A stretch of 17,220 bases of DNA from Bacteroidota bacterium (GTDB taxonomy: Bacteria; Bacteroidota; Bacteroidia; NS11-12g; UBA955). Numbering within the stretch: position 1 is the stretch's first letter; each line of letters begins with the position of its first letter. Positions 1 to 7,682 of the stretch are shown here, piece after piece. A model generated the notes under the pieces. The model saw nothing but the letters and a program-made list of their open reading frames with translations, ran no database searches and had not been told where the DNA came from. The translations under genes and the position numbers were made by a program. The stretch is from the NCBI GenBank assembly GCA_947450015.1, contig CANFUB010000019.1:1-17220 (forward strand), given 5' to 3'.

Positions 1-1
1 G

Positions 2-1231
2 CTAAGTCAATTAAAAGGCAATGAAATTGATGCCACCCATGAATCCGAAAAGAATGATGCCAATATTATTGTTGTCAATACTTGCGGATTTATTGACAAT
101 GCTAAGCAAGAAAGCATTGACACCATTCTACAATATGTAGATGAAAAGGAAGCGGGCCGCATTGATAAACTCTATGTGACCGGTTGTCTTTCTCACCGTT
201 ATAAAGATGAACTCGATAGCGAGATTCCACAAGTGGATGCTTGGTTTGGCACATTAGAATTACCCAATTTATTAAGAACTTTAGGAGCCGATTACAAGCA
301 TGAATTAATTGGCGAACGTTTAATCACCACTCCTCAACACTATGCTTATTTAAAAATTAGTGAAGGTTGCAATCGCCCCTGTTCATTCTGCGCAATACCT
401 TTAATGCGCGGCAAACATGTGAGCAAGAGCATAGAACAAATTGTATTGGAAGCCCAGAATTTAGTAAAGAACGGCACCAAAGAAATTATGCTGATTGCGC
501 AAGACAGTACCTATTATGGTATCGATTTGTATGGCGAACGCAGATTGGCCGAGTTGCTCGAAAACTTATCGGCCGTTGAAGGATTGGAATGGATTCGTTT
601 GCACTACGCCTACCCTTCTCAATTTCCAGAAGAGATATTGCCAATCATGGCAAGCAAAGACAATATTTGTAAATACCTCGATATTCCAGTTCAACATATT
701 TCGGACAATGTTCTGAAAATTATGAGACGCGGTATCACCAAACGCAGAACCTACGAGGTACTCAATAAAATTAAAGAACAAGTACCAGGCATTACCTTGC
801 GTACAACGATATTGGTTGGTCACCCTGGCGAAACCGAAGCCGACTTCGAAGAATTAAAACAATTTGTACTCGATTTCCAATTTGACCGTTTAGGTGTGTT
901 CACCTACTCGCACGAGGAAAATACGCATGCCCATTCTTTAGAAGATGACATACCAGCAGAGGTTAAACAAAAACGTGCTGAAGAATTAATGGCTTTACAA
1001 GAAGAAATTTCGATTCAAAAAAACAAAGCCAAAATTGGTAAAACTTTAAAAGTAATTTTCGACCGCAAAGAGGGTAATTATTTTATTGGTAGAACCGAAG
1101 CCGATTCGCCCGAGGTTGACAATGAGGTTTTGGTTGAAGCAACAAACGCATTTGTGCGTTTGGGCGATTTTGCAAATGTTAAAATTACACAGGCCGAATC
1201 TTTTGATTTGATCGGTGAAGTAGCACAATAA
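2..1231 (+). CDS. rimO: Ribosomal protein S12 methylthiotransferase RimO, 5'-truncated
   Basis: This radical-SAM enzyme adds a methylthio group to a conserved aspartate of ribosomal protein S12. The frame is open from base 2 without a start codon, so the gene begins outside the window; 409 residues are present, and compared with the usual family length about 25-35 are missing, including the first cluster cysteine. Visible are the N-terminal methylthiotransferase domain with NTCGF (Cys28 of the fragment) and TGCLS (Cys62), then the radical-SAM motif CNRPCSFC (Cys123, Cys127, Cys130; bases 368-391). A TRAM-type RNA-binding domain fills the last 70 or so residues, ending DLIGEVAQ. A GTG at 176 opens a shorter frame but lies inside the first domain and is not the start. 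bshC follows after three bases, suggesting one transcript. RimO is preferred over MiaB because of the S12-type motif context and C-terminal end. The family call is very secure. Confidence 0.95.
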   Translation, partial: LSQLKGNEIDATHESEKNDANIIVVNTCGFIDNAKQESIDTILQYVDEKEAGRIDKLYVTGCLSHRYKDELDSEIPQVDAWFGTLELPNLLRTLGADYKHELIGERLITTPQHYAYLKISEGCNRPCSFCAIPLMRGKHVSKSIEQIVLEAQNLVKNGTKEIMLIAQDSTYYGIDLYGERRLAELLENLSAVEGLEWIRLHYAYPSQFPEEILPIMASKDNICKYLDIPVQHISDNVLKIMRRGITKRRTYEVLNKIKEQVPGITLRTTILVGHPGETEADFEELKQFVLDFQFDRLGVFTYSHEENTHAHSLEDDIPAEVKQKRAEELMALQEEISIQKNKAKIGKTLKVIFDRKEGNYFIGRTEADSPEVDNEVLVEATNAFVRLGDFANVKITQAESFDLIGEVAQ

Positions 1232-1234
1232 GCA

Positions 1235-2821
1235 ATGAAAGAAATTGATTTAACAGCTTTAGGTATGCTTTCTTCGAGCACCAAGGCTGTATTAAACAAC
1301 GCAACCAGTTTAACCAATTTAATTGGTGAGCAGCATGGTTTTCTTAATTTAGCCCAAGCCATCGCAGGCAAGGCCAATTTCCCCATTGAAAAACGACAAG
1401 ACTTAGTAAAGGTCCTTAAAACAGACTATGAAAAATATGGCATCCATACGCATGCGCTTATTAATGCTAACATCGATGCGCTTCTAGACCCTAATACTTA
1501 TACAGTAACAACAGGACAGCAGTTGCATTTATTTTTCGGACCGGCATTCATGGTTTATAAATTAATCTCATGTATTAAAGCGGCCGATCACTACCAGCAA
1601 CTTTACACAGATAAAAAATTCATTCCCGTTTTTTGGCTGGCCTCCGAAGACCACGATTTTGATGAAATTAAGAACACACCACTTTTTGGAACAAAATATC
1701 CATGGGAAACCAATCAAACAGGTGCTTGTGGAAGATTCCATTTAAATGACATTGACAGTGTGCTTAATCCACTAAAAGAAAAATTAAGTAACGATCCGAA
1801 AGCAATGGCTGTTTTAGAAACTTTTACAGAAATTTATAAAACATCGAAGACCTTATCTGAGGCAACCATTAAATTAACGCATCAACTATTTGCGGATTAT
1901 GGTTTGCTTTGTTTAGATGCAGATAACCCTTTATTAAAGGCACATTTCAAAACCATCTTAAAAGCCGAGTTACTTGAAAACAAAAGTGAAACATGCTTCA
2001 ATGCTTTTAGTCAGAAATTAAACGATAGTCAACTTAGTTTACAATTAAAAAGTCGCCCCATCAATTTATTCTATTTGAAGGATAACCTTAGGGCGAGAAT
2101 TGAAAAGCATGGGGAAATGTATAAGGTGGTTGATACCAATTTACAATTTACAAAAGAAGAAGTTCTGGCAGAAATTGAAACACACCCTGAGAATTTTAGT
2201 CCAAATGCGGTGTTGCGCCCCTTGTACCAAGAATGTATTTTACCCAACATAGCTTATATAGGCGGCAATGCCGAAATCAATTATTGGTTGCAACTCACCG
2301 ATGTATTTAAACTTTATAATACAGAGGCTCCCAATTTGGTCTTAAGACAAAGTGTTTGGTTGCTCAAGCAAAAGCAGTTCGAATGGTTAGCGGAAAAACA
2401 AATTCAAATGGAACAATTGTTCAATTTGAAAAGTGAAAAAGATAAGTTAAACCTTTTTTCTAACAGTAATGGCGAAGAAATGGAGACCTATTTAACGCAA
2501 TTTATAGCAATTAGGGACCAAATTCAGCAACATGCAAATCGCGAAAAATTGCCGAATATGAAAACCTTAATTGAAGGCGGAAAAGCATTTGAAAAAACAC
2601 TAAAAGAGGTTCAAAAATCGGAGATACAAGCCAAGGTTGAAAAAAGCGAACGTGATCTAAAAAAATTGGAACAAATTCAAAATGATGGCTTTAGCTTGCA
2701 AAATATCCAAGAAAGAACCACCTATACCCTTACTTTTTTAATAAATAACGCCAATTTTGTAAATAATTGTTTTTCAAGCATCTATTTTAAACCCGGAACT
2801 GGTTTTTTTTTAAATATCTAG
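1235..2821 (+). CDS. bshC: Bacillithiol biosynthesis cysteine-adding enzyme BshC
   Basis: BshC is assigned to the last step of bacillithiol synthesis, joining cysteine to glucosaminyl-malate in the cytoplasm. The 528-residue product has the family signatures TGQQL at residues 93-97, followed by the FFGPAFMVYKL stretch, and FWLASEDHDFDE at 133-144, the nucleotide-binding-like core. A charged helical segment at about 385-490 matches the family's coiled coil. The C-terminus (FKPGTGFFLNI) lines up only loosely with the usual FDP..FRF ending, but the length is normal. The ATG lies three bases after the rimO stop, with no room for a promoter, so the two are probably co-transcribed. A run of nine T (2803-2811) falls in the last codons and would alter only the final residues if miscounted. 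bshA and bshB are not in the window. The family call is secure; the exact in vivo reaction is known only from other species. Confidence 0.93.
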   Translation: MKEIDLTALGMLSSSTKAVLNNATSLTNLIGEQHGFLNLAQAIAGKANFPIEKRQDLVKVLKTDYEKYGIHTHALINANIDALLDPNTYTVTTGQQLHLFFGPAFMVYKLISCIKAADHYQQLYTDKKFIPVFWLASEDHDFDEIKNTPLFGTKYPWETNQTGACGRFHLNDIDSVLNPLKEKLSNDPKAMAVLETFTEIYKTSKTLSEATIKLTHQLFADYGLLCLDADNPLLKAHFKTILKAELLENKSETCFNAFSQKLNDSQLSLQLKSRPINLFYLKDNLRARIEKHGEMYKVVDTNLQFTKEEVLAEIETHPENFSPNAVLRPLYQECILPNIAYIGGNAEINYWLQLTDVFKLYNTEAPNLVLRQSVWLLKQKQFEWLAEKQIQMEQLFNLKSEKDKLNLFSNSNGEEMETYLTQFIAIRDQIQQHANREKLPNMKTLIEGGKAFEKTLKEVQKSEIQAKVEKSERDLKKLEQIQNDGFSLQNIQERTTYTLTFLINNANFVNNCFSSIYFKPGTGFFLNI

Positions 2822-2850
2822 TTTTCTGATTATCAAGTAATTAACATAGG

Positions 2851-2859
2851 TTATCCACA
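2851..2859 (+). other. Perfect DnaA-box-like 9-mer (TTATCCACA)
   Basis: TTATCCACA matches the strongest E. coli-type DnaA box exactly. It lies in the 125-bp gap between bshC and the OmpA-like gene, about 30-40 bases upstream of the promoter's TTG box. I saw no second box nearby and no AT-rich unwinding repeats, so it is not an origin. It may be a regulatory or titration site, or chance. Confidence 0.3.
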
Positions 2860-2888
2860 GGTTAAGCATTATATTTATGTTAAATGTT

Positions 2889-2919
2889 TTGTTTATTGGC
2901 TCATCTAAACCTATTTTTG
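2889..2919 (+). promoter_or_regulatory. Bacteroidota-type promoter of the OmpA-like gene
   Basis: A TTG at 2889-2891 and TATTTTTG at 2912-2919 are separated by 20 bases, matching the Bacteroidota housekeeping pattern TTG-N19-21-TAnnTTTG. The start codon at 2947 is 27 bases after the -7 box. No Shine-Dalgarno sequence precedes the ATG, as is usual in this phylum. Confidence 0.75.
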
Positions 2920-2946
2920 CAATGTTTAAGTCAGTAAATCACAAGA

Positions 2947-4467
2947 ATGAAAACAATAAAATTAGCATTTTTAACCCTAAGTATTTTAGCTTCAGCGTTC
3001 AACATGAATGCTCAAGACCCTGTAAATCCAAGAAAAGATCCAAACAAAACTTGGAAAAGACATTCATCAGCAAATAAAAAATGGGCTGATGGCGCTCTAA
3101 ACAAAAACTCTGATTCAGGTCAGTATTTGTCTTCAGCCTACTTCCAAGACAGAAGAGCGAAAAAATGGACTGCAGGTTTAATGGCTGGTACATCATTATT
3201 TTATGGTGATGCAGATAAAAAACAATTAGGTTTTGACATTGCTCCATTTGTAAAATATTCAATCTCTCAAACATTAGCATTAAGAGCTGAATATAACTTT
3301 GCAACTTTAAAAGGTCAAAGAGATTACCAAAATCCAACCTTATTCAAAGACAACTTTAAATTTAAAAGCAATGTGCAAGATTGGAACATCCAAATGCACT
3401 TTACTTTAGGTAATATCTCATTCCTACGTCCTTTGCGTAAAACACAAATGTATACTTTCGTAGGTATTGGTCAAGGTAGCTTTAAATCTAAAGCAGATTT
3501 CATTGACCAAAGATTATTCCTTGGTGATTACTATTTAACTTCTTACTTCGGTCAAGGTACTAATAACCCGAACCTAGGTAAAGCAGTTACTGAAAAATAC
3601 GAAGGTCGTCACATGATTGTGCCAATCGGTCTTGGATTCAAACACTACTTAAGCAAAAAATTCGATTTAGGTGTTGAATACAGACATACTTGGTTAAGAA
3701 GTGATGATATTGATGTTTATAATACTGCTATTTGGCAAAACAGATGGTGGGATTCATATGGTTTCCTACGTGCTAGCTTAGGTTACAAATTTGGAGCTAA
3801 AAATCCTCAACACTATGATTGGTTAAGTCCAGTTGAATCTATCTACGATCAAATGGCTGACGTTAAAAAGAAAACCGATTGTTTAGGTAAAGATGATGAC
3901 AATGACCACGTATCAAATTGCTTCGACCAAGAAAATGATACCCCAGATAGCTGTATGGTATATGGTAATGGTATGGCTGTTGATACAGACAGAGACGGTA
4001 TTCCAGATTGCAAAGACAAAGAAATTACTGAATATGGTGCTACAGTTGACGAAAACGGTGTAGCGGTTGATAGCGATGGTGATGGTGTTTCTGATTTCAG
4101 AGACAGAGAGTTGAACTCTTCACCAGGTGCTTTGGTTGATAGAAACGGTATCGAAATTAAATTATGTTGCAATTGCGATAACGTAATGTTCCCTGCAATT
4201 ACTATCACTAAAAACTGCTTAACCAACGAAACTAAAATGATCCTTTACCAAGTTGCTGACAAAATGAAACAATGCCCAGATAAGAAAATTGTTATCAATG
4301 GCCCAGCTGGTAAAAGCTCTAAATACAATGCAAGTGGTAACACTAAATGTATGGACGAAATCATTAAATTCTTAAACGAGAAATTCGGTATCTCTCGCGA
4401 TAGAATCATCACTAACTACAGTGGTGGAACTGAACAAAAAAATACCATTGAAATTAAAATTCAATAG
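2947..4467 (+). CDS. Outer-membrane beta-barrel protein with TSP3 repeats and divergent OmpA-like domain
   Basis: This exported protein of 506 residues begins with a signal peptide (cleavage likely after NAQ, residue 23). Residues about 55-290 read as an outer-membrane beta-barrel, with alternating aromatic strands such as LALRAEYNF and LGVEYRHTW. Calcium-binding TSP3-type repeats follow, DTDRDGIPD at 346-354 and DSDGDGVSD at 375-383. Residues 408-506 resemble the OmpA peptidoglycan-binding fold (FPAI, then KIVINGP, DRIITNYSGG). Two usual binding residues appear lost: the GHTD-type segment reads GPAG, and the arginine of the NxxLSxxRA motif aligns with Cys468. All ten cysteines lie after residue 311, including a CCNC cluster at 407-410. 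Glycine codons are almost all GGT, unlike neighbours that mix in GGC, which suggests high expression. The gene has its own promoter and terminator. It is probably an abundant structural porin or envelope anchor; the true ligand is unknown. Confidence 0.85.
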   Translation: MKTIKLAFLTLSILASAFNMNAQDPVNPRKDPNKTWKRHSSANKKWADGALNKNSDSGQYLSSAYFQDRRAKKWTAGLMAGTSLFYGDADKKQLGFDIAPFVKYSISQTLALRAEYNFATLKGQRDYQNPTLFKDNFKFKSNVQDWNIQMHFTLGNISFLRPLRKTQMYTFVGIGQGSFKSKADFIDQRLFLGDYYLTSYFGQGTNNPNLGKAVTEKYEGRHMIVPIGLGFKHYLSKKFDLGVEYRHTWLRSDDIDVYNTAIWQNRWWDSYGFLRASLGYKFGAKNPQHYDWLSPVESIYDQMADVKKKTDCLGKDDDNDHVSNCFDQENDTPDSCMVYGNGMAVDTDRDGIPDCKDKEITEYGATVDENGVAVDSDGDGVSDFRDRELNSSPGALVDRNGIEIKLCCNCDNVMFPAITITKNCLTNETKMILYQVADKMKQCPDKKIVINGPAGKSSKYNASGNTKCMDEIIKFLNEKFGISRDRIITNYSGGTEQKNTIEIKIQ

Positions 4468-4481
4468 TTAGATATTTTCTC

Positions 4482-4510
4482 AAAAAAGCCCCGTTAATCG
4501 GGGCTTTTTT
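4482..4510 (+). terminator. Intrinsic terminator after the OmpA-like gene
   Basis: AAAAAAGCCCCG (4482-4493) pairs perfectly with CGGGGCTTTTTT (4499-4510) around a five-base TTAAT loop, followed by one more T. It starts 14 bases after the stop codon and isolates the OmpA-like gene from the MCE gene. The A-run on the other side would allow it to work in both directions. Confidence 0.93.
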
Positions 4511-4571
4511 TATGTCTACTATTTTTAACATCTCATCAAAAGAATAGTGCCCTTTATCCTTCAAATGGCAT

Positions 4572-4579
4572 TATCTTTG
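4572..4579 (+). promoter_or_regulatory. -7 promoter element (TATCTTTG) of the MCE gene
   Basis: TATCTTTG matches TAnnTTTG and lies 21 bases before the ATG at 4601. I see no TTG at the right distance upstream, so the -33 box is weak. Its position inside the longer open frame starting at 4547 argues that translation begins at 4601. Confidence 0.6.
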
Positions 4580-4600
4580 TACAATATTCACCCAAATTGC

Positions 4601-5569
4601 ATGTCTTTCAAAGTCTCAAATGAAACCAAGGTTGGTGCACTAACAACCATCGCAATTACCTTCTTGGTATTAGGCTATAATTTTATGTCTGGTCGCGGCA
4701 GTTTATTTACGAAAAGCCATACTTTAAATGCGATACTGCCAGACGTAACAGAGATTAGTAATTCAACACCTGTACTCTACAATGGCTATAAAGTAGGCAA
4801 TGTCACTGATATTGAAATGAACCAGGCAGAAGGCAATTTTAAGGTCTCTTTCGATATTTCTGAAGACATCGATATTCCCGCTAATTCGAGTGTTAAGGTA
4901 GTGGCAGCCCTATTAGGTGGCAAATCCATCTTATTAACAAAAGGCAATGACAAAAAATTGGTTACCTATGGATCTACGCTGATAACTGTAAAAGACACTG
5001 GCCTTGTTGAATCTGTTGGCCTAGTGGTTAAACCTTTAACAACAAAAATTAATAGCATCGTTACTTCATTAGATAGTTTGCTATCAAATGGCGAACTGAA
5101 CCATTCTATACGCTCTTTAAACACATCGCTTAAGTCATTCACCAGAACAAGCGATAATGCTTCTCTAATGATGGAACAAGCCTTGCCAAAACTTACCAAT
5201 ATATTGGGGAACGTAGAGAGTATTTCATTAAATCTTAAAAACAATAACGAGAAAATTAGCTTAATCATAGCCAATCTGCAAACAACCTCCGATAATTTAG
5301 CGGCTTCTAAAATTAAAGAAACAGTTGACAACGCCAACAATGTTTTAGGTCAAGTAAGCATTGTAATGGAAAAAATCAACAAAGGCGAGGGCAGTATCGG
5401 TTTGTTGGTGAATGATAAAGAGTTGTACATGAATCTTAATAAAACGGCGCTCGACCTTGATACAATTTTAAAAGATTTGAATCAATTTCCAGCCAAATAC
5501 ATTCCAATTCCGTTTACTAAAAAACAACGCAAAAAAGCCATTACAGCAAGCAATAAGGCTAAAAAATAA
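4601..5569 (+). CDS. MlaD/MCE-family lipid-transport protein
   Basis: MCE proteins form hexameric rings or tubes, anchored in the inner membrane, that carry phospholipids across the periplasm. The 322-residue product has one N-terminal membrane segment (about residues 11-27), then an MCE domain (about 36-110) with the family's NGYKVGNVTDI motif and ALLGGKSILL. A long helical tail follows, with the INKGEGSIGLLVND element common in Bacteroidota members, ending in a lysine-rich tail. The frame is open from 4547, but the ATG at 4601 is chosen because a promoter element lies just before it and because MSFKVSNETKVG is a normal start for this family. The usual MlaE permease and MlaF ATPase genes are not adjacent, so partners must be elsewhere. 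The family is secure; the lipid carried and the direction of transport are not known. Confidence 0.88.
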   Translation: MSFKVSNETKVGALTTIAITFLVLGYNFMSGRGSLFTKSHTLNAILPDVTEISNSTPVLYNGYKVGNVTDIEMNQAEGNFKVSFDISEDIDIPANSSVKVVAALLGGKSILLTKGNDKKLVTYGSTLITVKDTGLVESVGLVVKPLTTKINSIVTSLDSLLSNGELNHSIRSLNTSLKSFTRTSDNASLMMEQALPKLTNILGNVESISLNLKNNNEKISLIIANLQTTSDNLAASKIKETVDNANNVLGQVSIVMEKINKGEGSIGLLVNDKELYMNLNKTALDLDTILKDLNQFPAKYIPIPFTKKQRKKAITASNKAKK

Positions 5570-5626
5570 TGTAGGTAGTGGCCAAATATTATTTGTTATA
5601 ACCAAAATAAATACTATTATTGCAAC

Positions 5627-5673
5627 ACTTAAGTGGAGCACTGCAATTCGCAATCAATTTATTCTACTTAAGT
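5627..5673. repeat. Two ACTTAAGT palindromes upstream of rho
   Basis: The 8-bp palindrome ACTTAAGT occurs at 5627-5634 (extended to the 10-bp palindrome CACTTAAGTG at 5626-5635) and again at 5666-5673, 39 bases apart. The second copy sits where the -33 box of the rho promoter would lie and is followed directly by seven C. The arrangement resembles a paired operator, but no known factor is recognised. Confidence 0.4.
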
Positions 5674-5687
5674 CCCCCCCACAGAAT

Positions 5688-5695
5688 TATTTTTG
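5688..5695 (+). promoter_or_regulatory. -7 promoter element (TATTTTTG) of rho
   Basis: TATTTTTG matches TAnnTTTG and lies 49 bases before the rho start codon, giving a leader of roughly 40-45 bases. There is no TTG 19-21 bases upstream; that position is occupied by the ACTTAAGT palindrome at 5666-5673. Confidence 0.5.
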
Positions 5696-5744
5696 ATTAC
5701 CAATTTTTAGACACCATATTTATTTTATTTAATCCAACCAAAAA

Positions 5745-7577
5745 ATGGAGCGCAACGAACTATTAGCCAAATCCGAAGAAGAATTGAAAGTGATTGGCAA
5801 TGCAATTGGGGTAGAAAAAGCCCTTGAAATGAACAAAGAGCAATTAATTGAAGCCATTGTTTTATTGGAAGCTGGGAACAAAACCACTGAAAATAAACCC
5901 AAAAAACCAAGAATTGTTAAACCCAAAGTACCCGTTGCAAAAACAAACGAGAACCAATTTCAAAAATCTGAAAACAAACAAAGAACACCGTCTATTCAAA
6001 ATGAGGTAACTACTTCTATTAATGATGAAATTGCGCAATTTGAACAACCCATTATTGAAATAAATGAAGCTGAAAATAATGATGTATTAGAAAGTACTGA
6101 AGCGCCAATTGTTTTAGAAACTAACCAAAGTAATAGCGATATAGTTATAACAGAAAGTGATGTAAAGCCTGCAGAACCAGCGCCTGTAAAACAACACCAA
6201 CGCAATCAAAATCACCCTAACAACAAGGAAAATAACAATAGGGACAATAATAACAGGGAAAACAACAACAGAGATAATAATAACCGCGAGCATAATCACA
6301 AGGAGAATCCCAATGCCAATCCCAATGCTAACCCAAATAACAACGCGAATAATAACAATAACGAAGAGCATAAGCAAAGACAGTTAGAGCGAGAGAGACA
6401 GGAAAAGGAACGTCAGGAAAAAGAGGCTGCCAAAAGAGACCGTCTTCAACAATTATTGGATTTAGAAGGTGTTATTACAACACAAGGTGTATTGGAAATT
6501 GTGCCCGATGGGTTCGGCTTTTTGCGTTCGCCAGATTATAATTACCAAGCGTCACCAGACGATGTTTATTTAGCCCCTAATCAAATCCGTTCAAATGGTT
6601 TGAAAACAGGTGATACCATTTTATGTTCTATACGCCCACCTAAAGAAGGCGAAAAATATTTTGCCATGGTAAAAGTAGAACGTATCAATGGTAAGACAAT
6701 CGAGGAAATTAGAGACCGTGTAAGCTTTGAACACTTAACACCTTTGTTTCCTTCTGAAAAATTAAACCTAGTTGATAAGAGAGACAATTATAGCACACGT
6801 ATCATAGACATTGTTTCACCTATTGGTAAAGGTCAAAGAGGACTGATTGTAGCACAACCTAAAACAGGTAAGACACAATTACTAAAAAGTCTTGCCAATG
6901 CCATTGCAACGAATCACCCAGAGGTGTACATGATTATCTTGTTGATTGATGAGCGTCCGGAAGAGGTTACAGATATGGCCCGCAGTGTAAAAGCTGAGGT
7001 GGTAGCAAGTACTTTTGATGAGCCAGCAGATAAACACGTAAAACTCGCTAACATAGTTTTAGAGAAAGCGAAAAGATTAACTGAAACGGGTCATGATGTA
7101 GTGATACTTCTTGATTCAATTACACGTTTGGCGAGGGCCTATAATACAGTGCAACCTGCTTCAGGTAAAATATTATCTGGTGGTGTTGATGCCAACGCAT
7201 TACAAAAACCAAAACGATTCTTCGGTGCGGCCCGTAACATTGAAAATGGCGGTTCTTTAACCATTATTGCAACAGCATTAACAGAGACAGGTAGTAAAAT
7301 GGATGAAGTTATCTTTGAAGAATTCAAAGGTACTGGTAACATGGAACTACAATTAGATCGCAAATTGAGTAATAAGCGTATTTACCCTGCCATCGATATT
7401 GTGGCTTCTAGCACACGTAGAGAAGACATGTTGCTCGACAAGAGTACATTACAAAAAATGTGGGTACTTCGCAATCACTTAGCTGATATGAACAGTGAAG
7501 AGGCAATGAAGACCATGATGAAGTACATGGAAGGCACCAAAGATAATAACGAGTTTTTAGTTAGCATGAATGGTTAA
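5745..7577 (+). CDS. rho: Transcription termination factor Rho with Asn-rich disordered insert
   Basis: Rho is a hexameric RNA helicase that ends transcription. At 610 residues it is about 190 longer than E. coli Rho. Residues 1-45 form the Rho N-terminal helical domain. Residues about 46-232 are a low-complexity insert, first acidic, then Asn-rich with five (E/D)NNNR-type pentapeptides (6228-6302), NPNA repeats, and a charged ERQEKE helix. The RNA-binding cold-shock-like domain starts near 241. The motor follows, with Walker A AQPKTGKT at 370-377, LIDERPEEVTDM containing the catalytic glutamate, Walker B VVILLDSITRL, the Q-loop QPASGKILSGGVDA, and the arginine-finger region GNMELQLDRK. All key residues are present, so it should be active. 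In Bacteroides thetaiotaomicron a comparable disordered Rho insert has been reported to drive phase separation. The gene appears monocistronic, with paired palindromes upstream that may regulate it. Confidence 0.97.
   Translation: MERNELLAKSEEELKVIGNAIGVEKALEMNKEQLIEAIVLLEAGNKTTENKPKKPRIVKPKVPVAKTNENQFQKSENKQRTPSIQNEVTTSINDEIAQFEQPIIEINEAENNDVLESTEAPIVLETNQSNSDIVITESDVKPAEPAPVKQHQRNQNHPNNKENNNRDNNNRENNNRDNNNREHNHKENPNANPNANPNNNANNNNNEEHKQRQLERERQEKERQEKEAAKRDRLQQLLDLEGVITTQGVLEIVPDGFGFLRSPDYNYQASPDDVYLAPNQIRSNGLKTGDTILCSIRPPKEGEKYFAMVKVERINGKTIEEIRDRVSFEHLTPLFPSEKLNLVDKRDNYSTRIIDIVSPIGKGQRGLIVAQPKTGKTQLLKSLANAIATNHPEVYMIILLIDERPEEVTDMARSVKAEVVASTFDEPADKHVKLANIVLEKAKRLTETGHDVVILLDSITRLARAYNTVQPASGKILSGGVDANALQKPKRFFGAARNIENGGSLTIIATALTETGSKMDEVIFEEFKGTGNMELQLDRKLSNKRIYPAIDIVASSTRREDMLLDKSTLQKMWVLRNHLADMNSEEAMKTMMKYMEGTKDNNEFLVSMNG
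6228..6302 (+). repeat. Five 15-bp units encoding (E/D)NNNR pentapeptides in rho
   Basis: Units at 6228, 6243, 6258, 6273 and 6288 encode ENNNR, DNNNR, ENNNR, DNNNR and the degenerate EHNHK, with acid residues alternating E and D. Synonymous codons differ between units (AAT/AAC, AGG/AGA/CGC), so the peptide pattern is kept more strictly than the DNA. An NPNA repeat follows directly. Confidence 0.85.
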
Positions 7578-7654
7578 TTAAGGCTAAATAATTATCTGAT
7601 TATCAAATAAATATCAATTGGATAAAATTTTAGCAAATTATTCATTAAAAAACA

Positions 7655-7662
7655 TACTTTTG
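7655..7662 (+). promoter_or_regulatory. -7 promoter element (TACTTTTG) of the DUF2795 gene
   Basis: TACTTTTG matches TAnnTTTG and ends 20 bases before the ATG at 7683. The -33 position holds TTTTAG, close to but not matching TTTTG. The gene lies 105 bp after rho and probably has its own transcript. Confidence 0.6.
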
Positions 7663-7682
7663 CAAAATAATAGATTTATAAA

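Noticed and set aside
176..1231. GTG-started frame as the full rimO gene
   Set aside because: The frame stays open to base 2 and codes for the conserved methylthiotransferase domain including NTCGF, so GTG 176 is internal.
2803..2811. Run of nine T in bshC as a programmed frameshift
   Set aside because: It lies four codons before the stop, so slippage would change only the tail. A read-through product is not supported.
2851..2919. Replication origin near the DnaA box
   Set aside because: Only one box, no cluster, no dnaA/dnaN genes and no unwinding repeats.
3849..4226. Ser-rich minus-strand frame within the OmpA-like gene
   Set aside because: Its composition is the mirror of the Asp-rich TSP3 repeats, so it is an antisense shadow.
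6228..6360. Asn-codon repeats in rho as a CRISPR or microsatellite
   Set aside because: Units are in frame, differ at synonymous positions and have no spacers, so it is a protein-level repeat.
6114..6377. Hydrophobic Ile/Val-rich minus-strand frame within rho
   Set aside because: It is the antisense reading of the Asn codons (AAT/AAC) and only looks like a membrane protein.
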